Shown here: piece after piece, positions 26,935 to 35,612 of the stretch
Position numbering within the stretch: position 1 is the first letter of the stretch
Layout: each line of letters begins with the position of its first letter
From: Solibaculum mannosilyticum
GTDB lineage: Bacteria > Bacillota > Clostridia > Oscillospirales > Acutalibacteraceae
Direction: 5' to 3'
Length of the DNA: 64,000 nt
NCBI RefSeq assembly: GCF_015140235.1
Contig: NZ_AP023321.1
Span: 558,001-622,000, forward strand
Made by a program: the position numbers and the translations under genes
The notes under the pieces: generated by a model
Databases searched by the model: none
Seen by the model: the letters and a program-made list of their open reading frames with translations, nothing else
What the model was told of the DNA's origin: nothing

Positions 26935-27657
26935 TCACTCTAAGATCCGTCCGTCGGTGGAGATGGTCACTACCTGCCAGGGAATGAATTTACCGCTTTG
27001 CTGCAAGGCGGTTTTGGCGGCGTGCTCCAAGCCTCCGCAGCAAGGGACCTCCATACGGACGATGGTCAGACTTTTGATGTCGTTGTGACGAAGGATGGCC
27101 GTCAATTTCTCGGTATAGTCCACAGGATCCAGCTTGGGGCATCCGATGACGGTAATACGGTTTTTGATAAAGCGGTTGTGGAAATCGCCGTAGGCATAAG
27201 CAGTGCAGTCGGCGGCTACCAATAGATTGGCGCCGTCAAAATAGGGGGCCTGAGGGGCCACAAGCTGAATCTGTACCGGCCACTGGGAAAGCTGAGATTG
27301 AGCAGGTGCACTGCTGTCGATGGAGGCAGCGTGAGGGGTAAAACTCTTGGCGCGGGTTCCAGGACATCCACAGGATAAAGGCGGCATCCCTTGCGCTTCC
27401 TTTTCCTTTTTTGAAGCCTTCTCCGCCTGACGGGCCTTGACGGCTTCTTCGTCATAAGCGTCGGCCTCCCGCTGTTCGATGCGGATGGCATCCACCGGAC
27501 AGGCGGGAAGACAATGTCCCAGGCCGTCGCAATAGTCGTCCCGGATGAGCTTTGCCTTGCCGTCCACCATGGCGATGGCCCCCTCGTGACAGGCCTCGGC
27601 GCATAAACCGCAGCCGGTGCATTTTTCCTCATCGATTTTAACAATGTTTCGAATCAT
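26935..27657 (-). CDS. 4Fe-4S dicluster ferredoxin-like protein
   Basis: A 240-residue cytoplasmic protein. The N-terminal 60 residues carry two cluster-binding motifs, CTGCGLCAEACHEG and a second group with CDGLGHCLPACPVD. A charged linker follows, then CGCPG and a domain (residues 120-240) with DCTAYAYGDFHNRFIKNR, IGCPKLD and VPCCGGLE cysteines that could bind another cofactor. It is divergent from a Crp/Fnr regulator, an arrangement known near hybrid-cluster protein and anaerobic stress genes in Clostridia. The ATG at 27657 follows GGAGG. Confidence 0.8.
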   Translation of the reverse strand: MIRNIVKIDEEKCTGCGLCAEACHEGAIAMVDGKAKLIRDDYCDGLGHCLPACPVDAIRIEQREADAYDEEAVKARQAEKASKKEKEAQGMPPLSCGCPGTRAKSFTPHAASIDSSAPAQSQLSQWPVQIQLVAPQAPYFDGANLLVAADCTAYAYGDFHNRFIKNRITVIGCPKLDPVDYTEKLTAILRHNDIKSLTIVRMEVPCCGGLEHAAKTALQQSGKFIPWQVVTISTDGRILE

Positions 27658-27708
27658 AAAGAAATCCTCCCAACACCGCAATGGCTGTTTGAAATACGAG
27701 TTAAATTT

Positions 27709-27787
27709 TTGACGTCAACTTGGATGCCCTTGTGTTTTCGTGCCTATTCTATTACAATAAAGAAAAATTGTATGTTGGATTTCCAAC
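27709..27787. promoter_or_regulatory. Palindromes in the ferredoxin/Crp intergenic region
   Basis: Two palindromes lie between the divergent genes. TTGACGTCAA at 27709-27718 is perfect and its halves equal the TTGAC/GTCAA half-sites of HcpR-type regulators, but without their spacer. GTTGGATTTCCAAC at 27774-27787 abuts the ribosome binding site of the regulator gene. Confidence 0.45.
27730..27758 (+). promoter_or_regulatory. Promoter of the Crp/Fnr regulator gene
   Basis: TTGTGT, 17-bp spacer, TACAAT, placed about 43 bp before the ATG. Confidence 0.55.
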
Positions 27788-27800
27788 AAAGGAGAAAGAA

Positions 27801-28454
27801 ATGTCTGACAGCTTTCCGCTACAAAACGTTCCCCTGTTCCGTGGCCTGGAGGAAGGGGAGATGCAGTCGGTACTGCAATGCCTATCGGCTAACGTCCGAG
27901 ACTATCCAAAGGGAGAGACTATTTTTCATCCCGGATGCCCGGTGAAAGAGGTAGGACTGGTGCTGGAGGGACAGGTCCATTTGGTCAAGGAAGACCGATG
28001 GGGAAATACGGCGTTGCTCAGCACCATCCCGCCGGGGGAGCTGTTTGGGGAATCATACGCCTGCGCCGGGGCGCCGCTTCCGCTGCGTGCGACGGCGGCC
28101 GAATGCTGCCGGATCCTGTTTTTGAATATGGGAAAGATGCTGACAACCTGTTCCCCGACCTGCCGGTTTCACGCCCGATTGCTGGAAAATCTTTTATCCA
28201 TCCTGGCGGGGAAAAATCTATTTTTGGCCCAGAAGGCCGATATCCTTGCCCAACGCACCGTCCGGGAGAAGCTGCTCAACTATCTCTACTATCAGTCGCA
28301 AATGCACAACTCGTCTTGTTTTACCATCCCGCTCAACCGGCAGCAGTTGGCCGATTACCTGTCGGTAGACCGCAGCTCCATGACGGTGGAATTGGGGAAG
28401 CTCAGCAAAGAGGGGGTATTAAAGGTGGAGCGAAACAAGTTTGAGCTATTGTGA
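27801..28454 (+). CDS. Crp/Fnr family transcriptional regulator
   Basis: A 217-residue regulator. The cyclic-nucleotide-binding-like beta roll covers residues 1-115 (FRGLEEGEM, FHPGCPVKEVGLVLEGQVHLV, PPGELFGESYACAG), then a dimer helix, then a winged helix-turn-helix (LNRQQLADYLSVDRSSMTVE) near residues 170-210. Cysteines near the sensor pocket (EACCR-like AECCRIL and CSPTC) could allow redox or heme sensing, but the canonical cAMP pocket is not evident. It probably controls the divergent ferredoxin-like gene. AAAGGAGAAAG precedes the ATG. Confidence 0.85.
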   Translation: MSDSFPLQNVPLFRGLEEGEMQSVLQCLSANVRDYPKGETIFHPGCPVKEVGLVLEGQVHLVKEDRWGNTALLSTIPPGELFGESYACAGAPLPLRATAAECCRILFLNMGKMLTTCSPTCRFHARLLENLLSILAGKNLFLAQKADILAQRTVREKLLNYLYYQSQMHNSSCFTIPLNRQQLADYLSVDRSSMTVELGKLSKEGVLKVERNKFELL

Positions 28455-28522
28455 GCCGACAGGGAAAAAGAGGCAGAGGACAATCTTTTTTACCAATTAT
28501 CCATAACTTTCCGGGAAAATAG

Positions 28523-28531
28523 TGCTATACT
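28523..28531 (+). promoter_or_regulatory. Extended -10 promoter of the FHA-SEDS-PBP operon
   Basis: TGCTATACT is an extended -10 element with no good -35, about 40 bp before the FHA gene start. Confidence 0.5.
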
Positions 28532-28570
28532 AAAAGGGGTATCAACAATTTTTGGGAGGTGGATTCCATT

Positions 28571-29002
28571 ATGGATATGGCCCAAATTTTCCAAACAGCT
28601 GTCCAGATCGCGCTGGAGGTGCTGTATGTCATATCGCCTATTTTGGTCATCGTGTTTATTGTGCGATGGCATCGGGCCCTGGCCTTTAACCTGCCGGATC
28701 CGGAACCGCTTGCCGTGCTGGTCAATGTGGCTACCCGGGACGTCACCCATATCATGAGCTACGAGACGGCCATCGGCCGGAGCCGTTCGTCGGATATCAT
28801 TCTCAATTTCCCAGCGGTGTCTCGCAACCATGCGGTACTGTGCCTTCGCAACGACCAGTGGCGTATTTACGATACCAATTCCAAGACGGGCGTGTTTGTC
28901 AACGGCCAGAAGATCGATAAGATGGCGGAGCTTGTCCGAGGGGATACCATCACCTTGGGGGGGATCTCCCTGGCCTTCAGCGATCAGATTTTAGATGATT
29001 AA
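28571..29002 (+). CDS. Membrane-anchored FHA-domain protein
   Basis: A 143-residue protein with one N-terminal membrane helix (residues 5-30) and a cytoplasmic forkhead-associated domain (about 55-140) showing AIGRSRSSDI, SRNHAVL and DTNSKTGVFVNG, the phosphothreonine-binding signature. FHA proteins next to SEDS/PBP pairs are thought to link Ser/Thr kinase signals to wall synthesis; no kinase gene is in this window. GGGAGGTGG precedes the ATG. It is first in an operon with the two wall-synthesis genes. Confidence 0.9.
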   Translation: MDMAQIFQTAVQIALEVLYVISPILVIVFIVRWHRALAFNLPDPEPLAVLVNVATRDVTHIMSYETAIGRSRSSDIILNFPAVSRNHAVLCLRNDQWRIYDTNSKTGVFVNGQKIDKMAELVRGDTITLGGISLAFSDQILDD

Positions 29003-29018
29003 AGTGAGGATTCCATCC

Positions 29019-30290
29019 ATGTTTGAAGCCTTGAAAAGACGAAGGCCAAAGAAGGTTCATGTAACCGTATCCAGCGCAAAGCTGTTGTGGGCGGTGACGG
29101 TGTTTGAACTGGTCTGCGGTTTTCGCATTGTGATGAATCAGATTCCCGATCCGGATTGGGAACGTTTTGTGCCTCTGCTGGCGCTGATGGCCATCCAATG
29201 GATCTACTACGGCATCAGCCGCGGACCGTTGCATCGCAAGAGCATGCAGCTGGAGGTATCGGCGTTTTTCCTCTGCGGTATGGGGCTCTGCGCCCAAACG
29301 GCCATCACGGCCGACGGTCTTATGACCCAGGTCATTACCCTGGTTGCCGGATTGATTATTTTCAATTGTATTGTCTGGTTTATGGGGGATGCCGACCGGG
29401 TGATGAAATATAAGATCGCAGCCGCCATCCTGGGGGTGGGACTGTTCGCCGCCAACCTGATCTTCGGTACCATCAGCCACGGCGCCAAGAACTGGATTGA
29501 AATCGGGCCTTTGACGGTGCAGCCGTCGGAGCTTGTAAAGATCGCCTTTATCCTGACGGGTGCCGCCACTCTGGAGCGGCTGCTTACTTACCGGCATCTG
29601 ACATGGTTTCTTATCTTTTTCGGCATCTGTGTGGCTTCTCTTGCCTATACCGGCGACTTTGGCACTGCATGTATCTTCTTTGTCACCTTCCTCATCATTG
29701 CATTGATGCGGTCGGGCGATTTGCGCACCATCTTCTTTATCTGTGCCGGGGCCGGCGGCGGAGCGGCGTTGGTGCTGACCATCAAGCCCTACATCGCCAA
29801 ACGTTTTGAGGCATGGCGGCACGTCTGGGAGTACGCCGACACCACCGGTTATCAGCAGAGCCGGGTGCTGATGGCCATCGCCAGCGGCGGACTTCTGGGC
29901 ATCGGACCGGGCAACGGCAATCTGGAAAAGGTGTTTGCCTCCACAACCGACTTGATTTTCGGCGTGATCTGTGAAGAATGGGGCCTTATCCTGGGCATAG
30001 CGGTGCTGTCCATCTATGTGGGCTGGACACTTCATGCCTTGAGGTGCTGCAAACGCAGCCGGTCGTCGCTTTACGCCATTGCCGCATCTGCGGCGGCGGG
30101 TCTGATGCTGTTCCAGACCTGTCTCAACGTGTTTGGCGCCACCGATATCCTGCCCCTCACCGGCGTTACGCTTCCCTTTGTCAGCCGCGGCGGATCGTCC
30201 ATGATGGCGTCGTGGGGACTGCTCGCCTTCCTCAAGGCGGCCGATCCCCGCACTTATGAGGAAAAAGAGAAACGAGGTGTGATCGTTTGA
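29019..30290 (+). CDS. SEDS peptidoglycan glycosyltransferase (FtsW/RodA/SpoVE family)
   Basis: A 423-residue, roughly 10-helix membrane protein. Conserved segments are SHGAKNWIEIG, VQPSELVKIAF, YTGDFGTA, the GIGPGNGNLEKVFASTTD loop, ICEEWGLI and the late LPLTGVTLPFVSRGGSSM. SEDS proteins polymerise lipid II with a partner class B PBP, here encoded next. The ATG at 29019 follows GTGAGG; an ATG at 28995 would overlap the FHA gene and has no ribosome binding site. Whether it serves division, elongation or sporulation cannot be told. Confidence 0.93.
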   Translation: MFEALKRRRPKKVHVTVSSAKLLWAVTVFELVCGFRIVMNQIPDPDWERFVPLLALMAIQWIYYGISRGPLHRKSMQLEVSAFFLCGMGLCAQTAITADGLMTQVITLVAGLIIFNCIVWFMGDADRVMKYKIAAAILGVGLFAANLIFGTISHGAKNWIEIGPLTVQPSELVKIAFILTGAATLERLLTYRHLTWFLIFFGICVASLAYTGDFGTACIFFVTFLIIALMRSGDLRTIFFICAGAGGGAALVLTIKPYIAKRFEAWRHVWEYADTTGYQQSRVLMAIASGGLLGIGPGNGNLEKVFASTTDLIFGVICEEWGLILGIAVLSIYVGWTLHALRCCKRSRSSLYAIAASAAAGLMLFQTCLNVFGATDILPLTGVTLPFVSRGGSSMMASWGLLAFLKAADPRTYEEKEKRGVIV

Positions 30291-31678
30291 AAAAAATCCT
30301 ACGGCGGTCTGTCATTGTCTATGCCCTCATAGGGGTATTTCTGGCAGGGATGCTGGCCTTTCTCATCAGCTGGGCGGTGGATGGCCGGGATTGGGTGATG
30401 TATTCGGCCAATACCCATATTTACACCGGCGGAAAACTCATCAGCGGAGGCACCATCACCGACCGAGGCGGCAATACCTTGGCAAAGACGGTGGATGATA
30501 CACGGGTTTACAGTTCCAGCCAGAGTATCCGATCCTCACTGTTGCACACGGTAGGAGATACCGAACTGTTCATCGACCGCAGCATCCAGAACCGATTTGC
30601 CGATACTTTGTTGGGCTATAATTTTATCACCGGACTTCACTTTTCCTCCACTTGGGACAAGGGCAACAACATCCAGCTGACGGTGGACGGCGACGTCTGT
30701 GCCGCTGCGCTGGAGGCTCTGAACGGACGGAAGGGAGCGGTGTGCGTTTACAATTGGAAGACAGGGGAGATCATCTGCTCGGTCAGTACTCCCACCTTTG
30801 ACCCTCAGAATAAGCCGGATGTGGATGCATCCCCGGAAAAGTACGACGGTGTTTACGTCAACCGGGTGTTATCGGGGCTTTATCCGCCTGGCTCCACCTT
30901 TAAAGTTGTGACGGCCGCCGCCGCTTTGGAGTACATTCCGGATATCAAAACCCGGACTTTCACCTGTGACGGCGCCTATCATGCTTCGGACGGCGATGTA
31001 ACTTGTACCGGCGTCCACGGCGAGATCGATTTTGAAACGGCGCTCAATAAATCCTGTAACAGTGCATTCGCCGCCATCGCCAATGAATTAGGAGCCGACC
31101 GTCTCAATGAGCAAGCCAAAAAAATGGGCTTTGGATCCACGGAAAAGGTGGATGGGATTGAAGTCAGCAAATCCTCCTTTGACGCTTCGGGTACAGGTCC
31201 GGCTGACCTGGGATGGGCCGGGATTGGACAGTATACCACCCTCACAACCCCATTTCATATGATGAATATGATGGGTGCCATCGCGGGTGGGGGACAGGGA
31301 GTCAAGCCCTACCTTATTAAGAACGTCACATTGCCCTTTGGGATTCCCATTCAATGGGGATCGACCTCCAAGAACAGCCGTATTCTGGAGGAATCGGTGG
31401 CCGATACGTTGGCTGAAATGATGCGCAGCAACGTGGTCAACAACTACGGAACGGATAGTTTCCCGGGCCTCGATATCTGTGCCAAGACAGGTACAGCGGA
31501 AGTGGGAGGCGATCAAGAGCCGCATTCCTGGATTGCCGGTTTTGTCCGGGATGAGGACTGTCCTTTGGCCTTCGCCGTGGTGGTTGAAAACGGCGGATGG
31601 GGCATGAAGTCGGCAGGTCCTGTAGCCAATACCGTGCTGCAAAAGGCCAAGGACCAGTTGGCTGCCAGTGGGGAGTGA
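30287..31678 (+). CDS. Class B penicillin-binding protein (PbpA-like transpeptidase)
   Basis: A 463-residue bitopic protein with an N-terminal membrane helix (residues 8-30), a short pedestal (ISGGTITDRGGNTLA) and a transpeptidase domain with SxxK in YPPGSTFKVV, SxN in NKSCNSAF and KTGT in CAKTGTAEVG. It crosslinks glycan made by its SEDS partner and is a beta-lactam target. It starts with TTG overlapping the SEDS stop by four bases. The short form without PASTA domains resembles PbpA of actinobacterial and clostridial SEDS pairs. Confidence 0.93.
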   Translation: MKKILRRSVIVYALIGVFLAGMLAFLISWAVDGRDWVMYSANTHIYTGGKLISGGTITDRGGNTLAKTVDDTRVYSSSQSIRSSLLHTVGDTELFIDRSIQNRFADTLLGYNFITGLHFSSTWDKGNNIQLTVDGDVCAAALEALNGRKGAVCVYNWKTGEIICSVSTPTFDPQNKPDVDASPEKYDGVYVNRVLSGLYPPGSTFKVVTAAAALEYIPDIKTRTFTCDGAYHASDGDVTCTGVHGEIDFETALNKSCNSAFAAIANELGADRLNEQAKKMGFGSTEKVDGIEVSKSSFDASGTGPADLGWAGIGQYTTLTTPFHMMNMMGAIAGGGQGVKPYLIKNVTLPFGIPIQWGSTSKNSRILEESVADTLAEMMRSNVVNNYGTDSFPGLDICAKTGTAEVGGDQEPHSWIAGFVRDEDCPLAFAVVVENGGWGMKSAGPVANTVLQKAKDQLAASGE

Positions 31679-31699
31679 TCCCTTTTTTCATCTCGATAG

Positions 31700-31743
31700 A
31701 AAAGATAGCCGACATTCCTATAAGAATGTCGGCTATCTTTTTG
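31700..31743 (+). terminator. Terminator of the FHA-SEDS-PBP operon
   Basis: An 18-bp stem (AAAAGATAGCCGACATTC and complement) with a short loop and a T run. Confidence 0.92.
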
Positions 31744-31773
31744 CAATTCATCCTGGATTCACTGGGTAAAGGA

Positions 31774-32127
31774 TCAAAACGAATCAAAGAACTTTCCCTT
31801 AAAAAAGTTCTCATTTCCCAGCTTCTTTGCCGTCAGCCGGAACATGACGCAGCCATCTGGACACACAATATCCTTGCAGTACTTATCGATACCGCCGATG
31901 TTTTCCAAATCGCCGCCGCTTCTGACGGCCTCCATAATGGGAAATAGAATCATCATTACTTTGGAGCAAATTCCCTGGCCGTCCGCATTGACCGGACAAC
32001 CATAAGTACAGGTGTACTTATCTCCAATTTCCTCGCCGTTCCGGCAGTATCTTTCCGTGTGGTCGCCGCGGAGAAATCCAGTGACCTCAATATCAAATTG
32101 ATATTCCTCATCGTACCATTTTTTCAT
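31774..32127 (-). CDS. TIGR04076-family cysteine-rich protein
   Basis: A 117-residue soluble protein with a conserved layout of cysteines (CTYGCPVNADGQGIC and CKDIVCPDGCVMFRL) that I recognise as the TIGR04076 family, widespread in anaerobes and of unknown function; metal or Fe-S binding is plausible. GGGAGG precedes the ATG. Monocistronic, between converging and same-strand neighbours. Confidence 0.75.
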   Translation of the reverse strand: MKKWYDEEYQFDIEVTGFLRGDHTERYCRNGEEIGDKYTCTYGCPVNADGQGICSKVMMILFPIMEAVRSGGDLENIGGIDKYCKDIVCPDGCVMFRLTAKKLGNENFFKGKFFDSF

Positions 32128-32201
32128 GTGAATCCTCCCAACCTTTTATACTCTGATAGGTCTTATTATATCATACAGTTATGGACGCATCTTTGATAAA
32201 T

Positions 32202-32244
32202 AAAAAAGCCACAGCGGATTTTTTCACATCCGTTGTGGCTTTTT
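32202..32244 (-). terminator. Terminator after the pduL-like gene
   Basis: A 17-bp stem (AAAAAGCCACAGCGGAT with ATCCGTTGTGGCTTTTT) 30 bp past the stop. Confidence 0.88.
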
Positions 32245-32273
32245 GGCATTTGATCTTACACTGAAAAAAGAAA

Positions 32274-32846
32274 TTATTCGAGGATTTCGCCTTCCATGTT
32301 GCCGGACACGCCAGCAGCATTGGATTCATCGGTATCGATGTGCATAGCGGGGGCGTATTTGGGGCTGACGCGGACTACCACATCGCCAAAGATGGTGGCA
32401 CGTTCCGCAGTGTCCAGCTTAACCGATACGATTTGTTTATCTTTGAGGTTCATTTCCTCAGCGGTTTTGGGATCCAGATGAATGTGACGCTGAGCGGCAA
32501 TGACGCCGCAATCGATCTCAATTTCACCTTTCGGACCGATGATTTTGCAGGAGGGGGAACCTTCTACATCGCCCGATTCACGGACAGGAGCTACAATACC
32601 CACCGAACGAGCGTCGGTCAGGGAAAGCTCAACCTGTGTGTGTGGACGAGTGGGGCCCAGGATGCTGACGTTTTTCAGTTCACGCTTGGGGCCAACGATG
32701 GTGACACGCTCTTCACAGGCGAACTGGCCCGGCTGAGACAGCATTTTTTTCACGGTCAATTCATAGCCCTCACCAAACAGGGTTGCCAGATCGGCAGGGG
32801 ACAAATGCACATGGCGGGCAGAGGTTTCGACCAAAATTTTTTTCAA
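32274..32846 (-). CDS. pduL: PduL-type phosphate acyltransferase
   Basis: A 190-residue enzyme of the PduL family, converting acyl-CoA and phosphate to acyl phosphate. Two zinc-binding repeats are visible: SARHVHLS near the start and AAQRHIHLDP in the middle. No N-terminal encapsulation peptide precedes the first repeat and no microcompartment genes are near, so it probably acts as a free phosphotransacetylase in acetate formation. The TTG at 32846 is chosen because AAGGAG lies nine bases before it; an ATG three codons earlier would touch that site. Confidence 0.88.
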   Translation of the reverse strand: MKKILVETSARHVHLSPADLATLFGEGYELTVKKMLSQPGQFACEERVTIVGPKRELKNVSILGPTRPHTQVELSLTDARSVGIVAPVRESGDVEGSPSCKIIGPKGEIEIDCGVIAAQRHIHLDPKTAEEMNLKDKQIVSVKLDTAERATIFGDVVVRVSPKYAPAMHIDTDESNAAGVSGNMEGEILE

Positions 32847-32956
32847 CAGAAACATCTCCTTCAAAAACTGTAAAAACCGCACTTGCGGTGGAAAGCAATC
32901 ATAAAAACAAGTCAATTGCCAGGAAGACAAGTGAACATCACACGATAGAGCGAACG

Positions 32957-34177
32957 TTAAGAAGTGAAGCCCATGGACCTGATGGTGTTGTATGTTTTAT
33001 TTCGGCGATAGGTGTATTTCCCCATCACGGAGTTGGCTAGAGCATAAGAATGCATGTTATCCAGAACGAGAGCTTTTCCATCGGCTTTGACGGCTTTTGT
33101 AATATTCTTAGCCTGGAGGGGACTTTGGTTGTGAAGATCTACATAGTAAAGCAAAGCGCCCGGGGCCGTGATGCCTAAATTGCGTCCGCTCTTGATATAA
33201 GTAGAAACATACTCAGCTGCGAATTCATCCTGGACTCGATGGCTTACATCGGTACGCAGCAATTTTTTAAGTGCAGCCACCTCGGTAGCGTTGGGAATTT
33301 TGTACCGCCAAGCCTCGTTGCTGAGGCTCAATTCATACAAAAGATTGGTGCCGGCGAGACACTCTTCCACAGTATCCGGCTCCAGCTCTTTCATGCGGTT
33401 GATTAGGTCATGGGCGTTGTAGGCGTGCCAGCCGAATAACCCGACGCTTAGGGCGCCGTTGTCATTGGCAACTACGGTATCATAAGCGCCTTCGTTCGAG
33501 TTGATAATCTGAACTGCCAATTTAATAAATTCCGCTTCTTCCGCTTCTGAACTGGATACGGTAAAGGAAACCGGATCAGAGGCAAGTCCGGCAGGATCGT
33601 CACGAATATATGCTACAACCGAATAAGAGCCGGCGCCCAGCACTTCGCCTTTATAGTCGCTGTACACCACCGAACCGGAACTGTTGCGGATTTCCAGCCT
33701 GGCATCGCTGATGGAGGAGACCTCCGCTACGCTGCAGGAAAGTACACCGTAAGATACCTTGACATTGGTAATCGTAGGTTTGATACCCGACACAGCTTCC
33801 ACCATAATGTCTTTAAACGAGCAGTAGCCATAGCTGACGCCGGTATAAATCGTCAATTTATACATTCCCTCTTCAGGGAGATTCACCGGGATCGACCAGA
33901 CTCTTCGGCCGCTTTTTTCAGTATAAGAGGTGGATTCCGCCAATGTACTGCCGTTTTGATCCACCACTTTGACCACAGTCGTGTCGCGGGAAGTGGTGGC
34001 GCTGAGCATGACGTCCTTGCCCGCCAACACGCTATTTGAACTGGCGCTGACGCTATAGAGCGTATCCACAAAAGGGGCCAGATTAGAAGAAGCAGCTGCG
34101 TCAAACCCCACCACACTGACTGAAACAGCCATTACAAGGGCGGTAATGCGAATCATCACACGTTTTCTAGCTCCCAT
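32957..34177 (-). CDS. Secreted protein with Ig-like repeats and a lysozyme-like C-terminal domain
   Basis: A 406-residue exported protein with a signal peptide (residues 1-30, ending AAAS). Residues 40-225 form two beta-sandwich, Ig-like segments (YSVSASSNSVLAGKDVML; TNVKVSYGVLSCSVAEVS). The C-terminal domain (about 235-406) contains INSNEGAYDTVVANDNGALS and VGLFGWHAYNAHDLINRM, a pattern seen in lysozyme- or chitosanase-like hydrolases, where the glutamate of NEG would be catalytic. It may cut peptidoglycan. AGGAGG precedes the ATG at 34177. Domain identity is my reading of the pattern. Confidence 0.6.
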   Translation of the reverse strand: MGARKRVMIRITALVMAVSVSVVGFDAAASSNLAPFVDTLYSVSASSNSVLAGKDVMLSATTSRDTTVVKVVDQNGSTLAESTSYTEKSGRRVWSIPVNLPEEGMYKLTIYTGVSYGYCSFKDIMVEAVSGIKPTITNVKVSYGVLSCSVAEVSSISDARLEIRNSSGSVVYSDYKGEVLGAGSYSVVAYIRDDPAGLASDPVSFTVSSSEAEEAEFIKLAVQIINSNEGAYDTVVANDNGALSVGLFGWHAYNAHDLINRMKELEPDTVEECLAGTNLLYELSLSNEAWRYKIPNATEVAALKKLLRTDVSHRVQDEFAAEYVSTYIKSGRNLGITAPGALLYYVDLHNQSPLQAKNITKAVKADGKALVLDNMHSYALANSVMGKYTYRRNKTYNTIRSMGFTS

Positions 34178-34367
34178 AACTCCTCCTTTTAGAACATCCC
34201 ATCGGCAGACGACAGCATCTCCAATTTCTGCCGGAAAAAAACCGAATAATTTCACTTTATTGTAACAGATTTCAAAAAAGGTTTCAACCTTGTAACCAAA
34301 AAATCCAACGGCTTTTTTGTGAAATCAGGCGAAGAACGGGTGGATTAAGAAGTTAAGTGGTAAAAGG

Positions 34368-34396
34368 TTGTTGGAATGGGGAAAAAGGGGTACAAT
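34368..34396 (+). promoter_or_regulatory. Promoter of the YbaK gene
   Basis: TTGTTG, 17-bp spacer, TACAAT, about 33 bp before the ATG. Confidence 0.65.
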
Positions 34397-34429
34397 AGGG
34401 AAGAATTTGACGGCAGGGAGAGAATGAAA

Positions 34430-34909
34430 ATGTCAGTGGAATCGGTAAAGCAATATCTGAAACAGTGGGGAAAGGATACAGCGGTGATGGAATTTCCCGT
34501 GTCCAGCGCCACAGTGGATTTGGCGGCTGAGGCTCTGGGAGTCATTCCGGCCCGCATCGCCAAGACCCTCTCCTTTGAGGATTCGGAAGGATGTATCTTG
34601 ATCGTAGCGGCAGGGGATGCCCGCATTGACAATCCGAAATTTAAAGCCAAGTTTGGACGCAAGGCAAGGATGCTGTCGCCCGATCAGGTGCTGGAGCTCA
34701 CCGGGCATCCGGTGGGAGGGGTGTGTCCCTTTGATGTGGACCCCCATAAAGTCAAAGTGTATACCGATGTATCCTTACAGCGGTTTGATACCGTATTTCC
34801 CGCCTGCGGCAGCGGCAATTCGGCGGTGGAACTGAGCTGTGAAGAGCTTACTCAGTGCTCTAGGAGCCTGGAATGGATCGATGTATGCAAGAATTGGCAA
34901 GATGCCTGA
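34430..34909 (+). CDS. YbaK/EbsC-type aminoacyl-tRNA deacylase
   Basis: A 159-residue editing-domain protein. The signature residues lie in PARIAKTLSF, VAAGDARIDNPKFKAKFG and GHPVGGVCPFDV, as in YbaK/ProX proteins that hydrolyse mischarged tRNA (for example Cys- or Ala-tRNAPro). The ATG at 34430 is preferred over one at 34424 for its spacing from AGGGAGAG. Monocistronic with its own promoter and terminator. Confidence 0.9.
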   Translation: MSVESVKQYLKQWGKDTAVMEFPVSSATVDLAAEALGVIPARIAKTLSFEDSEGCILIVAAGDARIDNPKFKAKFGRKARMLSPDQVLELTGHPVGGVCPFDVDPHKVKVYTDVSLQRFDTVFPACGSGNSAVELSCEELTQCSRSLEWIDVCKNWQDA

Positions 34910-34925
34910 TCCATACAAAAAATAA

Positions 34926-34964
34926 AAAAGACGGACTGTCCTTTTTCAGGCAGTCCGTCTTTTG
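34926..34964. terminator. Bidirectional terminator between YbaK and GNAT genes
   Basis: Stem AAAAGACGGACTG with CAGTCCGTCTTTT around a 12-nt loop, A-rich and T-rich flanks. Confidence 0.88.
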
Positions 34965-34985
34965 GTTTATCTATCAGTTTTCAAT

Positions 34986-35573
34986 CTAGTGTTCTTCATG
35001 ACTGGTATATGTACCTTGAAGGATATCCTCCAGTGTTTCCTTTGGAATGCAGGTGATGGGCAGAATGGGCTTGGGATTTGGATCATATGTCCCGATTTGT
35101 TTTTCAAACCAAGCCACATCGTGCCATTTCCCGCACTTGTACCCGGTGTTGCGGTAGGTACCAAGGCGCACGAATCCCAGGGACTTATGGAGCCTTTCAC
35201 TTTTTTCATTGGGAACCGTCACGCCGCCGTACACCGTTTTGACGCCTTGCCGCTTGAGTAGTTCCATTAAGATGCGGTAAAGTCTTGTCCCGATCCCTCT
35301 GGACGTTACAGCCTCATCCAAATAAATGGACAGCTCCGCGTTCCACTGGTAAGCCTCCCGTTCCATTTGCCGATGGGCGTATGCGTATCCCACGATGGCT
35401 CCCTCTTCTTCACACACCAAGTAGGGGTACTCACTCCCAATGGACGCAATGCGTCCGGCGAATTCCTGCTGGGAGGGCAGAGTACATTCAAAAGTGACGG
35501 GGGTATCCATGTACTGCGCATAGATCCGCAGCAGGGACGGGGCGTCGGCAGGAACAGCGAACCGAATGTTCAT
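34986..35573 (-). CDS. GNAT N-acetyltransferase (phosphinothricin acetyltransferase-like)
   Basis: A 195-residue GNAT enzyme. The acetyl-CoA binding loop is TSRGIGTRLYRIL, with the following strand GVTVPNEKSERLHKSLGF and a late WHDVAWFEKQIG, features of the Pat/YncA-type subgroup. The substrate is uncertain; methionine sulfoximine or related amines are typical. GGAGA precedes the ATG at 35573. It follows prfB by 39 bp on the same strand and is probably co-transcribed with it. Confidence 0.85.
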   Translation of the reverse strand: MNIRFAVPADAPSLLRIYAQYMDTPVTFECTLPSQQEFAGRIASIGSEYPYLVCEEEGAIVGYAYAHRQMEREAYQWNAELSIYLDEAVTSRGIGTRLYRILMELLKRQGVKTVYGGVTVPNEKSERLHKSLGFVRLGTYRNTGYKCGKWHDVAWFEKQIGTYDPNPKPILPITCIPKETLEDILQGTYTSHEEH

Positions 35574-35612
35574 GATGGTCTCCAGAATCCGTCCCAAAGG
35601 ACGTTTGATGGT

